Part shown: positions 25,159 through 36,353 of the stretch, one piece after another
Layout: each line of letters opens with the position of its first letter
Numbering within the stretch: position 1 is the stretch's first letter
Assembly (NCBI RefSeq): GCF_033568475.1
Contig: NC_133123.1
Span: 137,166,242-137,230,241, forward strand
Reading direction: 5' to 3'
Length of the DNA stretch: 64,000 nucleotides
Source: Henckelia pumila
Taxonomy: Eukaryota; Streptophyta; Magnoliopsida; Lamiales; Gesneriaceae
The notes under the pieces: generated by a model
What the model saw: the letters and a program-made list of their open reading frames with translations, nothing else
Databases searched by the model: none
What the model was told of the DNA's origin: nothing
Made by a program: the position numbers and the translations under genes

Positions 25159-25296
25159 AGTTCTTTTATGATGCCCAACACTATATGCACATTTCATGCC
25201 CACCATGTACAATAGATGAGTTGACCGGTACAATAGATGAGTTGACTTATACATGGTGGGCATGAAGTGGGCATATAATGTTGGACACCATAAAAG

Positions 25297-25300
<4 letters not shown>
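25159..25300. mobile_element. Micron-like foldback element inside (TA)n, copy 1
   Basis: Terminal inverted repeats of about 30 bp start AGTTCTTTTATG and end CATAAAAGAAAT. The centre holds two copies of ACAATAGATGAGTTGA. TA repeats border it on both sides (25145-25158 and 25300-25344). It has no coding capacity. A close relative lies at 48419-48568. Confidence 0.75.

Positions 25301-25344
<44 letters not shown>
25300..25344. repeat. (TA)n microsatellite
   Basis: A pure TA tract on the right side of Micron-like copy 1. Confidence 0.95.
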
Positions 25345-25347
<3 letters not shown>

Positions 25348-26507
25348 GAGTGAAAATATTTATTATGTTAATTGTTTTGAATTGAAATAATATACAATCT
25401 AATAAAATAAGTATTTATTATCTTTAATAATTTTAATAAATAGATATTTTTATTTTTCAAAATCTAATCATTTTTATGTTAATCAAAATAATACACAATT
25501 TAATAAAATAAATATTTATTATATTTAATAATTTTAATGAATATAAATTTTTTCCAACATCTAATCAATTTTTTTAATTGTTTTAGATTTTCCTAAGAAA
25601 TATGTACGATCAAATATTATTTCTCAAATTTATTTTTATTATCAAATTTTTATTCAATTTTGGCCTATCGTTTTTTTTTTTCAAATTTTCTTATAAGTAT
25701 GTCGTAACCAAATTTTATTTTTCTATTATATATATATATTTTAGAAAAAACCACTTTGATGCTCACGTATTTTAAATTTTGTTTTCTTAAATTCATAGAA
25801 AATAATTCAAACAATTCACTGAAAGTGAAATTTTATAATTAAATAAGATGCGAGTTAACACAATGTATTTTTAATACCAAAAAATTATATGAAAATAGTT
25901 TATTCATTGATTGTATTTATATTGTAATAGTATATTATTAAATTTATAAATATAGTATGATATTTAGAAAATCATTAACACGTGTCTCATGGGTTAGACA
26001 CGTGAAAATATATTAGATATAACATAAGACAAATAATAAATTTAAATTTATTCACCTTTAAAATAAAAATAAAAAAGTAATAATTAAAATTTCAAATAAT
26101 ATTCATTTGTTTTATTGTTTCTAAGATATAGTGAATTTTTAATATTTGATAAGGTCTTATATTTGAGTCTTAAATTTATTTAGATTATATGTGGATTACA
26201 TTTTGACATTTATTTTTGGAAAAATTGCTTTTTTGATTTTATAAAATTCTTTATTTATAATCCCGATACTCTGTGTTATCAGATTTCAAAGTCTGTTATA
26301 TTTGTTTTTTTTTCTTACGATTTTAGAGTCTTTTTATGTGATATTTTTGTAGCGTAGACGTTTATAGTATTGCATCAGCATTTTTGAGAAACAATAAGTA
26401 AAATTGCCAAAAATCGAAACACGCAAGACTAAACTGAAGTTGAAATTTTGATATAGCTAAAAGTCCTTTATATCTGTTAAGTCCTTGTGTTTCAAATTTT
26501 TGACATA

Positions 26508-28517
26508 AAACGTGTAACGCCCGAAATTATTTAATTTTAATCCGAGAATATTTAATTTGGGAATATTTAGAGTTTTGATGTAAATTCTAATATTCTTAAA
26601 TTATTTAGGATTGAAATTGAATTAAATTATTGGCCGAGGGCTGAATTGCAAATTTTGAAGAATTGAGGGGCCAAAGTGCAAATACTTAAAATTTGTTGGA
26701 CACTTGTTTGTAATATGGGTATTCACGTGTATGCTATCATCTTTCATCAGAAACATCAGAGAAGAACCGAGAGAGAAGAACAAAGAACCTCAAGTTTCTT
26801 CTTCATCTTCAAATCGCAATATCTTGAGTTTCGGTTATCCGATTTTGATTCCGAAAAATGTTTTGGAATCCTCGCAACGAGGCCTTTGAATTGATGTAAG
26901 TTTTCTTTTGATTCATCATGATTTAAGAATTCGAAAATGGCAGAGATCAGATTTGGTTTTGAATTGATGTTGTTGAGTTTCTATACTTTGTTATATTGAA
27001 GTCGGGTTGAAGAATGGATGTCGTATCAGTTTCTTATGAATTTCCAGCAATTATTTCGAAATTCCTACCTTATGTTATGCTGGTTTTGATTGATATTCAG
27101 CTGATATAGGATGTGTATGATTGTTAGAATTGTTGTAGTTGAGTTTCGGTTGCCGAATTTATACCGTTACGCCGCCGGATTGTGAATTGAGACTGTTTTG
27201 CTAGTGTGTAATTGAGCTGATTTTCCATTAATTCTTGGCTGAAGATCTTAGCTTATATAACTTCATTTCAGATTTTGTTTAAAGACCATCGAGCTCGAGA
27301 ACATCGCCTTCAAACCAATAGAGATTGAAGCAAGGTTTGAAGTTATTCTACAATGGAGTTTGAATGGTTTTAAGTGCAGATTTTGAGACAAGGCTTGTGG
27401 TTGTTTATTGTACAGATTTGGAAAGCTATAAGACACCTTGAAACCTCACAATCGAAAGGTAAAAGTGGACTACTTTTTGAATGGGATTAAAACTCGAGAT
27501 GGTTTGTATCGAGTTCCCTAAATCACATACTTAATTGATTATTTGCTCTTATGTGAATTATTGAATGTGTCTATGATATTGTTGAATGAATATATGATGT
27601 TTTATATTGCATTCATCTTGTGAGACCTATCCTTTGATTTTTGAAATGAACGGAGTCGTTCGATTAGACGATTTGAGGAACTATATATGTATGGCCTGGG
27701 TGGTTGTATTAGCCTAGCGTCTGAATTACATGTATGGTGGCTTCAAAGTCTAGAGAAGCAAGATAAGTAGCCCTACCTCGATCGGGAGTGTCGGTGGTTT
27801 AGTTACGATATCTTCTTCTTGGGATCCCAACCAACGAAATGAGAGATTTCTTGAGAGAAGCCTGTTTTAAATCATGCATTGTATTTTATTTCTTATCATG
27901 AGTTTGATAATTATAATTTGCTATGCATGTTAGTTGCTTTTAATGGAAAAATATGTTTCTCATCGGAGTTATCCGGCTGTTGTCGTGTTTGTATGTGTGC
28001 ATGACAACAGGTGGTTCAGGAACAGGGCAAAGGTGGGCTTGACAAATCGAGACTTGAGAGATTAGAGTGATGATCCGGTGTAGTTGTTAGTTGCTGTCAA
28101 ACTTTGTTGGTACAAGAACATTGATCTTGTAGTTGTTAGACTTGAACTTTTAGTCTAGAGATTCTAATACTTTGAGATGTATAACACATGATCTTGTTGG
28201 GTTTGAGTTTTTGATGTTATCACCTTCTCTTGTACATTTGGATTTGTTGGAAGAGGTTATATAGTATAAATCTTCATTGTACAGCAGAAAATCAGAGTTT
28301 TTAGCAGCTGGACAGAGTGCAGCTCGCTCGAGCGAGCCAAGGGGGGGTCTTGGACCCGAGCAGCTCTCGCTCGAGCGAGGGGTGAGGCTCGCTCGAGCGA
28401 GCCACATTGATTAAAAAAAAAAAATCTTTTGGTTTTGGCTTTGATGCTTGGCCTTAATTCATGAACCTTAGATTATTATTTGATTCGAGAGATTAAGAAC
28501 CGGGTCGTCACAAAACG
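26508..28517. mobile_element. Complete solo LTR, TSD AAACG
   Basis: The LTR is 26513-28512 (2000 bp). It starts TGTAACGCCCG and ends GGTCGTCACA, so it has TG...CA ends. It is flanked by a perfect 5-bp duplication AAACG (26508-26512 and 28513-28517). No internal domain or second LTR is adjacent, so it is a solo LTR left by recombination. The LTR length and 5-bp duplication suggest a large LTR retrotransposon, possibly Ty3/gypsy, but no coding domain is present to prove it. A GC-rich block at 28318-28405 repeats CTCGCTCGAGCGAG. Confidence 0.9.
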
Positions 28518-30290
28518 CCTACAAAAATACGTATGGATAAGGGGATACACTCAAACTTGAAAATGTGAGGATATATGTGCTCAAGATTTTAAAACACAAG
28601 GAGTTAATAGATAATTCATTTTTCATAATGGATTTTTAGAAATTTTGAGATTTCACAGGGGTATGTATGTAATTATTTCATATGAAAATATAGACCCAAA
28701 ATCATAATTATCAAATATTAGCGGACTAAAATTACAATTTTTTTTTCATCATTATCTTTGATTTATTTATATTTATGAATGAAATTTATAATATTTAATT
28801 TTATTTAAATTCCAAATTATACATAAATTTTATATTATATATTTTTTTTCTTATTTTTTTACGTTCATTTTTCACCAAGTTTTCATGAAATTATTTATCG
28901 ACAAATTATTTAATGAAATTTTTTTTATTTCTATTCACTCTTTTAAAGATAAAATTATTAAATATACATAATTTTTTTAAAAATAATTAATTTAAAATAT
29001 ATTTTAATTTTCAAATATATATTCACTTTATATATCAATTTTTATATTTTTAAAACACTATGTAGAAAATCTCATCTCAATACAATTAATCGAATGAATA
29101 TACAATCCAAAGGAAAAATTAAAAATTCATACTGAAAAACTTAGTCATTATATTTATACTTTTATAGTCATAATAAAATAAATATATATTATCTTTAATA
29201 GTTTTAAAGAATACATGTATATTTTTATTTTCCAACATCTGAATTATTTTATATGTTAATAGTTTTTATATTTTCCTAAGAATTATGTTTCGATAAAATT
29301 TTATTTCTCTAATTTATTTTTATAATCAAATATCTATTGAATTATGACTTATCATTATTTCCAAATTTTCTTATAAATATGTCGTAACCAAATTTTATTT
29401 TTTATTATATATTTTTTTAAAATGTGTTTTAATTTTTTTTTCTTAAATTGATAGAAAATAATTCAAACCAATTCATTGAAAGTGAATTTCTATAAATAAA
29501 TAAGAGGTGAATTGACACAATGTATTTGTAATAACAAAAAACTATATGAAAATAATTTAATTTTTGATTTCACTTATATTGTTATAGTGTATAATTAATT
29601 TTACAAATGCAATATGATATTTAATAAACCAATTAAAATGTTGAGTTTAAAGAGTTCAAAAAATTTTATATTATTTTTTATTTTTTCTAATATAGCAAGT
29701 TTTTATTAATATATTATTGCATTATGAAACTTATTCTTCATAAAATTTATGGTGATGTTATATTTCTATATATTATATTAAATGCAAATTTCGTAGAAGT
29801 GTAAATATTGCTTAAATATTTTAAATGATCAGTTATTTTATTGTCATAGTACAAAAAGTATGTGAATTATTCTATTGCTATATTTGTTAGTGATTAATTA
29901 TATTAATTCATCATTTTTATTAGCATCTTAATATTATATTATCATAACCATAACAGTTTTTTCCTCTTAATTTACCTCATAATTCTATATTTTTCAAGAC
30001 AACAAATCATTATTATCCATAAACATTAATATTAAAAATAAAAATAAAAATGATTCACTTAGAACATAATCCACAAGAGCTTTTTTTGCTTATTAATTAT
30101 TAATTTACCCCATACTTTTACATTTTTTAAGACAAAAAATAATAATGATTAATTTATAAAATTAAAAAATAGTTTATAAGTAAAAATAGTTAGTAAAAAT
30201 AATGCATTATTTTATAATTTTCTTCTCATTATTATTTTTTAGAATGAATTAGGAATATGATGACAAACATTAAAATGTATTTAATGGGTA
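28518..30290. repeat. AT-rich dispersed repeat, copy B
   Basis: No gene is visible. The stretch 28924-29642 is a diverged direct copy of 25019-25986. The solo LTR lies between copies A and B. Confidence 0.55.
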
Positions 30291-30291
30291 A

Positions 30292-30365
<74 letters not shown>
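30292..30365. repeat. (AAT)n microsatellite
   Basis: About 24 uninterrupted AAT units. The poly-isoleucine ORF read from the other strand is an artefact of this tract. Confidence 0.97.
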
Positions 30366-30367
<2 letters not shown>

Positions 30368-31585
30368 GCATCAATTAAATGAATGAACAACACATTGTTT
30401 TGTATAAATTGCACATCCCAAATTTGACCCTAAATTTTACACCATTTTTCCACTTATGCCCATGCAATTAATATCAATCATTCATATATTTTGGGCAATG
30501 TAGTAAATACACAATGCAAAACTTTGTCCTTTATTTATACTTTTATAGTAAAAATAGATATGCTTCATAGAGTTATTACACTGGGCAAACGTAATGTTTT
30601 CTCCACTATAATAGACAAGTGATCTTAGCGTGTAATTATCTCTCTCCTTAAATATATAGATTCATTTCTTCTTATTCATCTCATTCCAGTGAAACAAAAT
30701 CTTGACACATGCTCTTGGTCAAGTGACATCAAATATCCCAAGTTTGGTACTGAGTCAGTGAGTCTTTGTAAAAATCCCTCTCGAAATTAATAATAAAAAA
30801 TTAAGTTGTGCCATAACAATACAACATTGGTATTCATTCAAAAAATTTAACTTATAATTCAAAATTTTAGTATGCTCGTGAGTTTAAATGTATTTACGTG
30901 AATGTTTATGCATATATTCAAAGCAGATAGATATTATAATTATTGGTAATGGGTGATGTAGATTTGGTCCATGGGGTTATTCGTTCAAGTACTTGCATAT
31001 ACATTGGAAGGTAGCTTGTAGAATTAATAACACAATTTACTTCAATAATAGCACCCCAGAAAAGATCAATATATGTCGAACATTATACTTATTATTTATT
31101 AAACTTCAAAAGCAAAAAATTCCTAACTTGTGTCACATTAATAAAAGACCAAAAAAGATCAATATAACTCATTAATTCACGTGCGACTCTTCTCTGCTCG
31201 TAAATTTCAGATGTTATTATTGGTTCGAGTCAATCCGACCAAATTTCATCTTAGCTCATAAAAAGACTCTCAAAGCCTTGGGTATATTGACCTGTTTTCT
31301 TGGCCTAAGCCGGATATTTTCGTTTCACTTGTATAAATTTTGGTCATTATTTTACACACTCAATGTGGATAGATAATTCACTAGTTAGTTGAAGTAAAAG
31401 CTCCAGACATCAAAGCAATTCGAAATAAGATATAAAGTTAGTAAAGAAACCAAAAGGTTTCGAGAGCAATAAACAACAATTCCTCAAAAGAACAAATCAT
31501 TCCTTGCCGATGCTACAAGCCACACCACCTTCACTTTAATAGATTCTTTTCTTGATCTTGCAGCTCAATCTTGAGCTCATCACTG
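30366..31585. other. Intergenic stretch, no gene seen
   Basis: The sequence is AT-rich with one short ORF of no recognisable product (30993-31175). It leads into the TATA box of the candidate MIRNA locus. Confidence 0.5.
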
Positions 31586-31587
31586 CC

Positions 31588-31595
31588 CTATAAAT
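31588..31595 (+). promoter_or_regulatory. TATA box upstream of the hairpin locus
   Basis: CTATAAATA lies in a GC-balanced context about 150 bases before the foldback arm. A transcript starting some 30 bases downstream would include the hairpin and no long ORF. Confidence 0.5.
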
Positions 31596-31742
31596 ACAGT
31601 GTGATTTCAAACCCAACGCTCACCATCTCATTACTCATATACATAGAACAAGGCCAACGTCCTTCGAACGAGCTGTGATTGAATCTTGCGCTTGTTCTTC
31701 TGACATTGGTGATGAAGACCAAACAGAAAAGTCATAGCCCTC

Positions 31743-31866
31743 CATCGATTGATGGCTTTGTGCATGAAGCTTAGTTGCCGCGTGATGCAATTCGTGAAAA
31801 AAGCGTTGCCTGCGACATATGTCGCATAACGGCTAAGCTTCCTTGCACATGGCTATCTATGGGTGG
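31743..31866 (+). ncRNA. Candidate MIRNA hairpin
   Basis: The left arm (31743-31790) and right arm (31824-31866) pair over about 45 positions with small bulges. The core pairs are AAGCTTAG (31767-31774) with CTAAGCTT (31833-31840), TGTGCA (31759-31764) with TGCACA (31844-31849), and GATGGCT (31751-31757) with GGCTATC (31851-31857) through G:U pairs. The loop contains a second palindrome, GCGACATATGTCGC. Arm length, bulge pattern and the TATA box upstream fit a plant primary microRNA. I could not match either arm to a conserved miRNA family I know. It could instead be a fortuitous or transposon-derived foldback. Confidence 0.45.
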
Positions 31867-31869
31867 CCA

Positions 31870-32208
31870 TGGCTTATGTGTTTGGTTTTAATCTCCTATG
31901 TCTAATGCAGCACATCTCTGCCTGAAATAGTATTCCTTTGTCATTCCTTACATTTTCAAGAAAAAGGTTTTCAAGAGCATTATATTGCTGTTTGACAAAT
32001 GTTCATCTTTAGCTGTGTAGCCAGGGAAAAACTGCGATACTAAACAATTCAAATGAACACAAGTACTCGAGGGTTGCCATTTATTTATCAGAAATATACA
32101 AAAATATTACTTACTATATATAAGACTTGATCTTTTATTTTCTTTATTACATTCAGAGTTCTGTTACTGCAGATTATACCGATGAAGTGACAAGAAAATG
32201 AAATGGAT
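31870..32208. other. Spacer between the hairpin locus and the P450 gene
   Basis: It should contain the 3' end of any hairpin transcript and the 3' UTR of the convergent P450 gene. I see no ORF or repeat of note. Confidence 0.5.
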
Positions 32209-33818
32209 TTATGTTGCATGAGGATGGAGGCGAATGGGAAGGCCATGAACTGGTGTAGGCGAAGCGTAGTACACTATCTTCTCATTCGGAATATCCTTTT
32301 CAAGTTTGAACCTTCTGACCACATTGTGCATGAAAACCAACACTTCTAGCCTAGCATATTCTTTTCCGGGGCACATTCGGGGTCCTCCACCAAAGGGTAC
32401 AAACGTGTAAGGAGCCGGTCCAGTACCCTCGAATCTTGATGGATCGAATTTCTCAGGATCAGGGAAGTACTTGGGATTCTTGTGGGACGAATGCACCGTC
32501 CAAAACGTCTGCAAGCCGATCAACAATGAGAATCTAGTATAAGATTAGTGTATTATGAAGTCATTCGAACACGCGAGTTTGGATCATATTTACTTACTTT
32601 CCATCCTTTTGGGATGGCAAAACCAGCATAGGTGAACTCAGTTGTTGTTTCTCTGAAAGCCCCTTGAGCGGGAGGCATTAAACGGAGCGATTCTCGTGCT
32701 ACAGTCCAAGAATACTTCATCTTCTCTATATCTTCCCATGTCAATAGCTCATTGGGGCCTTTTGTTTTTGCTATCTCCATTTGTTCTGCAACGAGACAAA
32801 TTTTATGAGTTTTATGCCTTGAATTGAATATAGAGACAAAGCCATTCTTGAATATGTCACAGATGTATTCATTACCTTTTAAAACCTCTTCATAAATATG
32901 GGGAAGTTCTGCGAGATAATTCATGACAGAAGTAACCGCGGAACTTGTAGTCTCGAAGCTAGCCACTAACAAACCAATGATATTGTTGGAAATCTCCATT
33001 TCACTCAATAACTGGCCATCTTCATCTGTCACAAGAAGCATTTTCGACAACAAATCTCGGCCCTCGGTTTCCTTGCACTCAATCAACTCTTGTCTCCTCT
33101 TCTTAATGATCTTCATCAGCTCCTCTCGTACCAATGTACCTCCTTTGATCGCACCATTGTAAGCCGTTCTTGGAAAATCCAGAGGCACAGAGAACATGCC
33201 ATTTGTGACCAGTGTGAATGGATCAGACAACCTCTTTATATTCTGAGGCTCAACCACACTCAAGAACAATTTACAGGCTAACTCAAAGGTATACTTCTTT
33301 GCAAGTGGCACCACTTTTACCACTGCATTAGGGATCCAATCTTGATCCAAATGCTGGCGGGCCAATTCGTCCATCACCGGGATGTACTGTTTAAGAGCTT
33401 CAGGCTTCAGAATATCGTGGTGGAAGCTACGTTTCAAGGCCGACACTTCTTTCAAGTTGCTTCCAACAAATTCAGGGAACAACAGAGCCTTTTTCATGGA
33501 CTGTGGCCACCATGAAGTTAGAAGCTTGTTGTCATTCATGAAAAGGAACTTGTTGCCTTGTGCACCGCAGAATATGGCCATTTTTTCTCCTAACAACGAT
33601 GTTTGGAAGACGTCCGGGGAGTACTTTTGCATCCGATCCTTGACAAATTTTTGAGGGCCTAAAAGCGCAAACTCCATGTTTTCTCCTAGCATTGGCCAGC
33701 CATTTGTACCGGGAGGGAGGTTTGTGTCGCCGGAACCTTTTTTTCGAATGAACGAGACCATGTAAAGGGAGAGGGGAAGAAGACCAAGTATGATAATGTA
33801 TGATAAAAAGGCATCCAT
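32209..33818 (-). CDS. CYP716: Cytochrome P450, CYP716 family (triterpene oxidase type)
   Basis: Three exons, 33818-32876, 32785-32598 and 32508-32209, join in frame to 476 aa, the usual CYP716 length. The N-terminus has a hydrophobic membrane anchor (about residues 4-24), then the proline-rich hinge [13 protein letters not shown]. The I-helix reads VASFETTS, where A/G-x-x-E/D-T-T is expected and serine in the second place is usual for this family. ESLR is the ExxR motif. The haem loop is [11 protein letters not shown] with the axial Cys. The block [28 protein letters not shown] is typical of CYP716. Members oxidise pentacyclic triterpene scaffolds on the endoplasmic reticulum; substrate and position cannot be told from sequence alone. 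The subfamily is unresolved. A TRIM-like array lies 435 bp upstream. Confidence 0.93.
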
Positions 33819-33909
33819 TTTTTTCTTGATGATCAGTATTTAGTATTGTTGATCAGTAGGAGAAAAGAATTAAGTGTGTGTTGGAAAAGTAATGGAATTG
33901 AGGGTGTTC

Positions 33910-33916
33910 ATTTATA
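33910..33916 (-). promoter_or_regulatory. TATA box of the CYP716 gene
   Basis: The minus strand reads CCTATAAATGAACACC, with TATAAAT about 92 bases before the ATG. Spacing suits a short 5' UTR. Confidence 0.6.
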
Positions 33917-34247
33917 GGATTGAAATCAGGCTTTGGATTTGAGAATTAGCAGACAAAATCAAGTATACTTTCGATCCTCAAGTTTGTCTTCTGTGGCTGT
34001 GCTCTGTTACTAACATTGTAAGCGAAATAAATAAGGAGAAAACAACATAGAATGGAATTTTACATTTAGTATTTTTGTTTCGATGCTAGCTTAAGTTGAC
34101 TGTTTTCAAGACATTAGAAACAAAATGCTCAATCATGTAGCAAAAAATATCCGTGCCCAAAAGATTGCTTCTGCAGATTCTGGATTATCAACTATTCTTT
34201 TTATATCGATTTTCAGTGGGTTATTCCTACGTCACAAAACAAAGTCA

Positions 34248-35064
34248 GAAGCTGTTAGAAATGAGACTTGAACCTAACTCACCTCAAAAGCTAGCTCAAG
34301 AGGTGAGGGTTGTCCTTGTCTATATTAAGGGCTCCCAGAAATTGTATCCTATCGATATGGGACAATATTCTTACACACCCCCCATACGCCCAGGAATGAA
34401 CATCTGGAGCGTGGAGATATTAACGGGTAGCCTAATTATAGGCAGCCCAATTATGGGTGGTCCAACACACACAGAGGATTTGGGCTCTGATACCATATTA
34501 GAAATGAGACTTGAATCTAATTCTGTTAGAAATTCGAACATGAGCCTTTCAATCAAGGTTGGCAATGCTCTACCAAGAGGTGAGGTTTGCCCTTGTTCAT
34601 ATAAAGAGGTCCAGTTTATTTAGCCAACCTATGTGGGACATAAATCAATACACCAACACACCCCTCTCACGCCCAGGAATAAAACATGAGCCTTTCAATC
34701 AAGGTTGGCAATGCTCTACCAAGAGGTGAGGTTTGCCCTTGTTCATATAAAGAGGTCCAGTTTATTTAGCCAACCTATGTGGGACATAAATCAATACACC
34801 AACACACCCCTCTCACGCCCAGGAATAAAACGACTGGAGCGTGGATATATTAAATGGGTGGCCAACTATGGGACGGGTGAGGCCAACTATGAGCCGTCCA
34901 ACACATAACGGGAACCGGGCTTTGATACCATATTAAAAATTAAACTTGGACCTAACTCACCTCAAAAGCTAGCTCAAGAGGTGAGGTTTGCCCTTGTTCA
35001 TATAAAGAGGTCCAGTTTATTTAGCCAACCTATGTGGGACATAAATCAATACACCAACAGAAGC
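34248..35064 (-). mobile_element. TRIM-like miniature LTR element array, TSD GAAGC
   Basis: The unit runs 34253-35059. It starts TGTTAGAAATGAGAC, ends ATACACCAACA and has a perfect flanking duplication GAAGC (34248-34252 and 35060-35064). LTR-like copies of about 130 bp lie at 34253-34378, from 34496, and at 34931-35059. Initiator Met-tRNA primer sites read on the minus strand at 34495-34484 (TGGTATCAGAGC) and 34930-34919 (one mismatch). The two short internal domains have no coding capacity. The middle contains a tandem duplication with a period of 146 bp (34538-34683 and 34684-34829). The structure reads LTR, internal, LTR pair, internal, LTR, as expected from recombination between TRIM copies. 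Confidence 0.75.
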
Positions 35065-36305
35065 GTTAGGAGGATTCCCGACGAAGGGACTCCAACGCTC
35101 TGGACATTGATTACTCAGAAAATAATAATCGAGAGCGGAATATTATTGTGCTAAAAATAGGGTGTACCTTAAGAATTGGGTGATTTTCACTATGTATAGA
35201 TATTCGCGGACAGTTTTGTGGACTTGAACTTCTTATGGACTTTTGTAGATTTTTTGGTATTATTAAAAAGACTTAAATAATAATAAAAATATGGTAGTGT
35301 TTGGGATAACTTCTAGAAAGCACTCTTCAGCTTTTTTTTAACAAAATTTTAAAATTTTGTGATATTTTGTTAAAGAAAAACTAAGAAGTGCTTCTCAAAA
35401 GCTCTGTCAAACATTACCTATACCCAATAAATACTTCTTGGGCTTTATTAATTAGTTGTGGCCATAAAATAATTGGAGTGGGCCTTATAAGTAAGCTTGG
35501 GCCCAATATATTTTTGGATCCTAGGTTCCTAACCCATCACTCAATAATTAACAAACAATTTTTTCTTTTTCTTCTCTTTTATTTTTCCAACATAAAACAA
35601 GAAATGAAATATAGGAATCATTCGACTTCGAAAAATCTAATGACAAATTAATCTTAAACTTGAAAGTTAATTAATTCCACATATGTGACATATTAGAGAT
35701 TTAAAGTATGGCTTTCTAAATTTATAATTTACGCATATATATAATTTATTATAACGTATTTGATTAATAATTTATTGTTGAATAATTAGTGAATAGGTAG
35801 AGATTGTTTTTCCAAACCTTGGAATATTAATGGTTTTAAATTAATTTTAATAAAATAAGGGAAATAATTAAGTTGCTTTACAAATTATCATGAGTTAAAT
35901 TTATGTTCAAAATTTGTAAATGCGTGAATTTATTTTGTTTATAAAGACTTTGTCATTTCTGTATATATCTAGTTAATTAGTTTTAAAACATGCCATATAA
36001 TTAATATTTAAATATTTTCTAATGGGTTTTGTAGAAATTTAAATTTTATTCTGATTTTTCCTCTAATTTGTTGGTTTTCTTTTTCATATATACTTCTGCT
36101 CGATAATTCAATCAGTAATTGTAAACAAAACATATAAAGTTGATCACAATTTCTTACACGAAAAACAGTATTAGAAAAAAGAAAAGTAGAATGAATTAAT
36201 ATAACACTGTCCAAATTATGCGTTCGTTTTCAATAATGAATTGCCAATTGCCAATGAAAAGCATACTATATAATTATTTTACAAATATTCCAAGAATATT
36301 GTGAA

Positions 36306-36309
<4 letters not shown>
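35065..36309. other. Intergenic stretch with one small foldback
   Basis: No gene is visible. A foldback lies at 35294-35418 and is listed separately. The remainder is AT-rich. Confidence 0.5.
35294..35418. mobile_element. Short foldback MITE
   Basis: Arms begin GGTAGTGTTTGG and, inverted, GGTAATGTTTGAC. Matching inner blocks are GAAAGCACTCTT and AAGAAGTGCTTC. The length is about 125 bp with no coding capacity. No target duplication was clear, so the superfamily is uncertain. Confidence 0.5.

Positions 36310-36351
<42 letters not shown>
36310..36351. repeat. (TA)n microsatellite abutting the NAC stop codon
   Basis: A 42-base TA tract ends two bases from the NAC stop codon (TAG, 36356-36354). 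It would form the very start of the 3' UTR. Confidence 0.95.

Positions 36352-36353
<2 letters not shown>

Larger units (their letters stand above)
25019..26512. repeat. AT-rich dispersed repeat, copy A
   Basis: No gene is visible. The stretch 25019-25986 shares many landmarks, in order, with 28924-29642. Examples are ATTATTAAATATACAT, TTTTCCTAAGAA, TATGTCGTAACCAAATTTTATTTT, GATAGAAAATAATTCAAAC-like and ACACAATGTATTT. A Micron-like foldback is inserted at 25159-25300. The part near 26220-26460 resembles 11660-11945, including AAATTGCCAAAAATCG. Confidence 0.55.

Noticed and set aside
28150-28407. 85-aa ORF on the minus strand
   Set aside because: It lies inside the solo LTR and translates the CTCGAGCGAG repeat.
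30232-30414. Poly-isoleucine ORF on the minus strand
   Set aside because: It is a translation of the (AAT)n microsatellite.
34153-34623. 156-aa ORF upstream of the P450 gene
   Set aside because: It crosses LTR and internal parts of the TRIM-like array, including the tRNA primer site, so it is not a gene.
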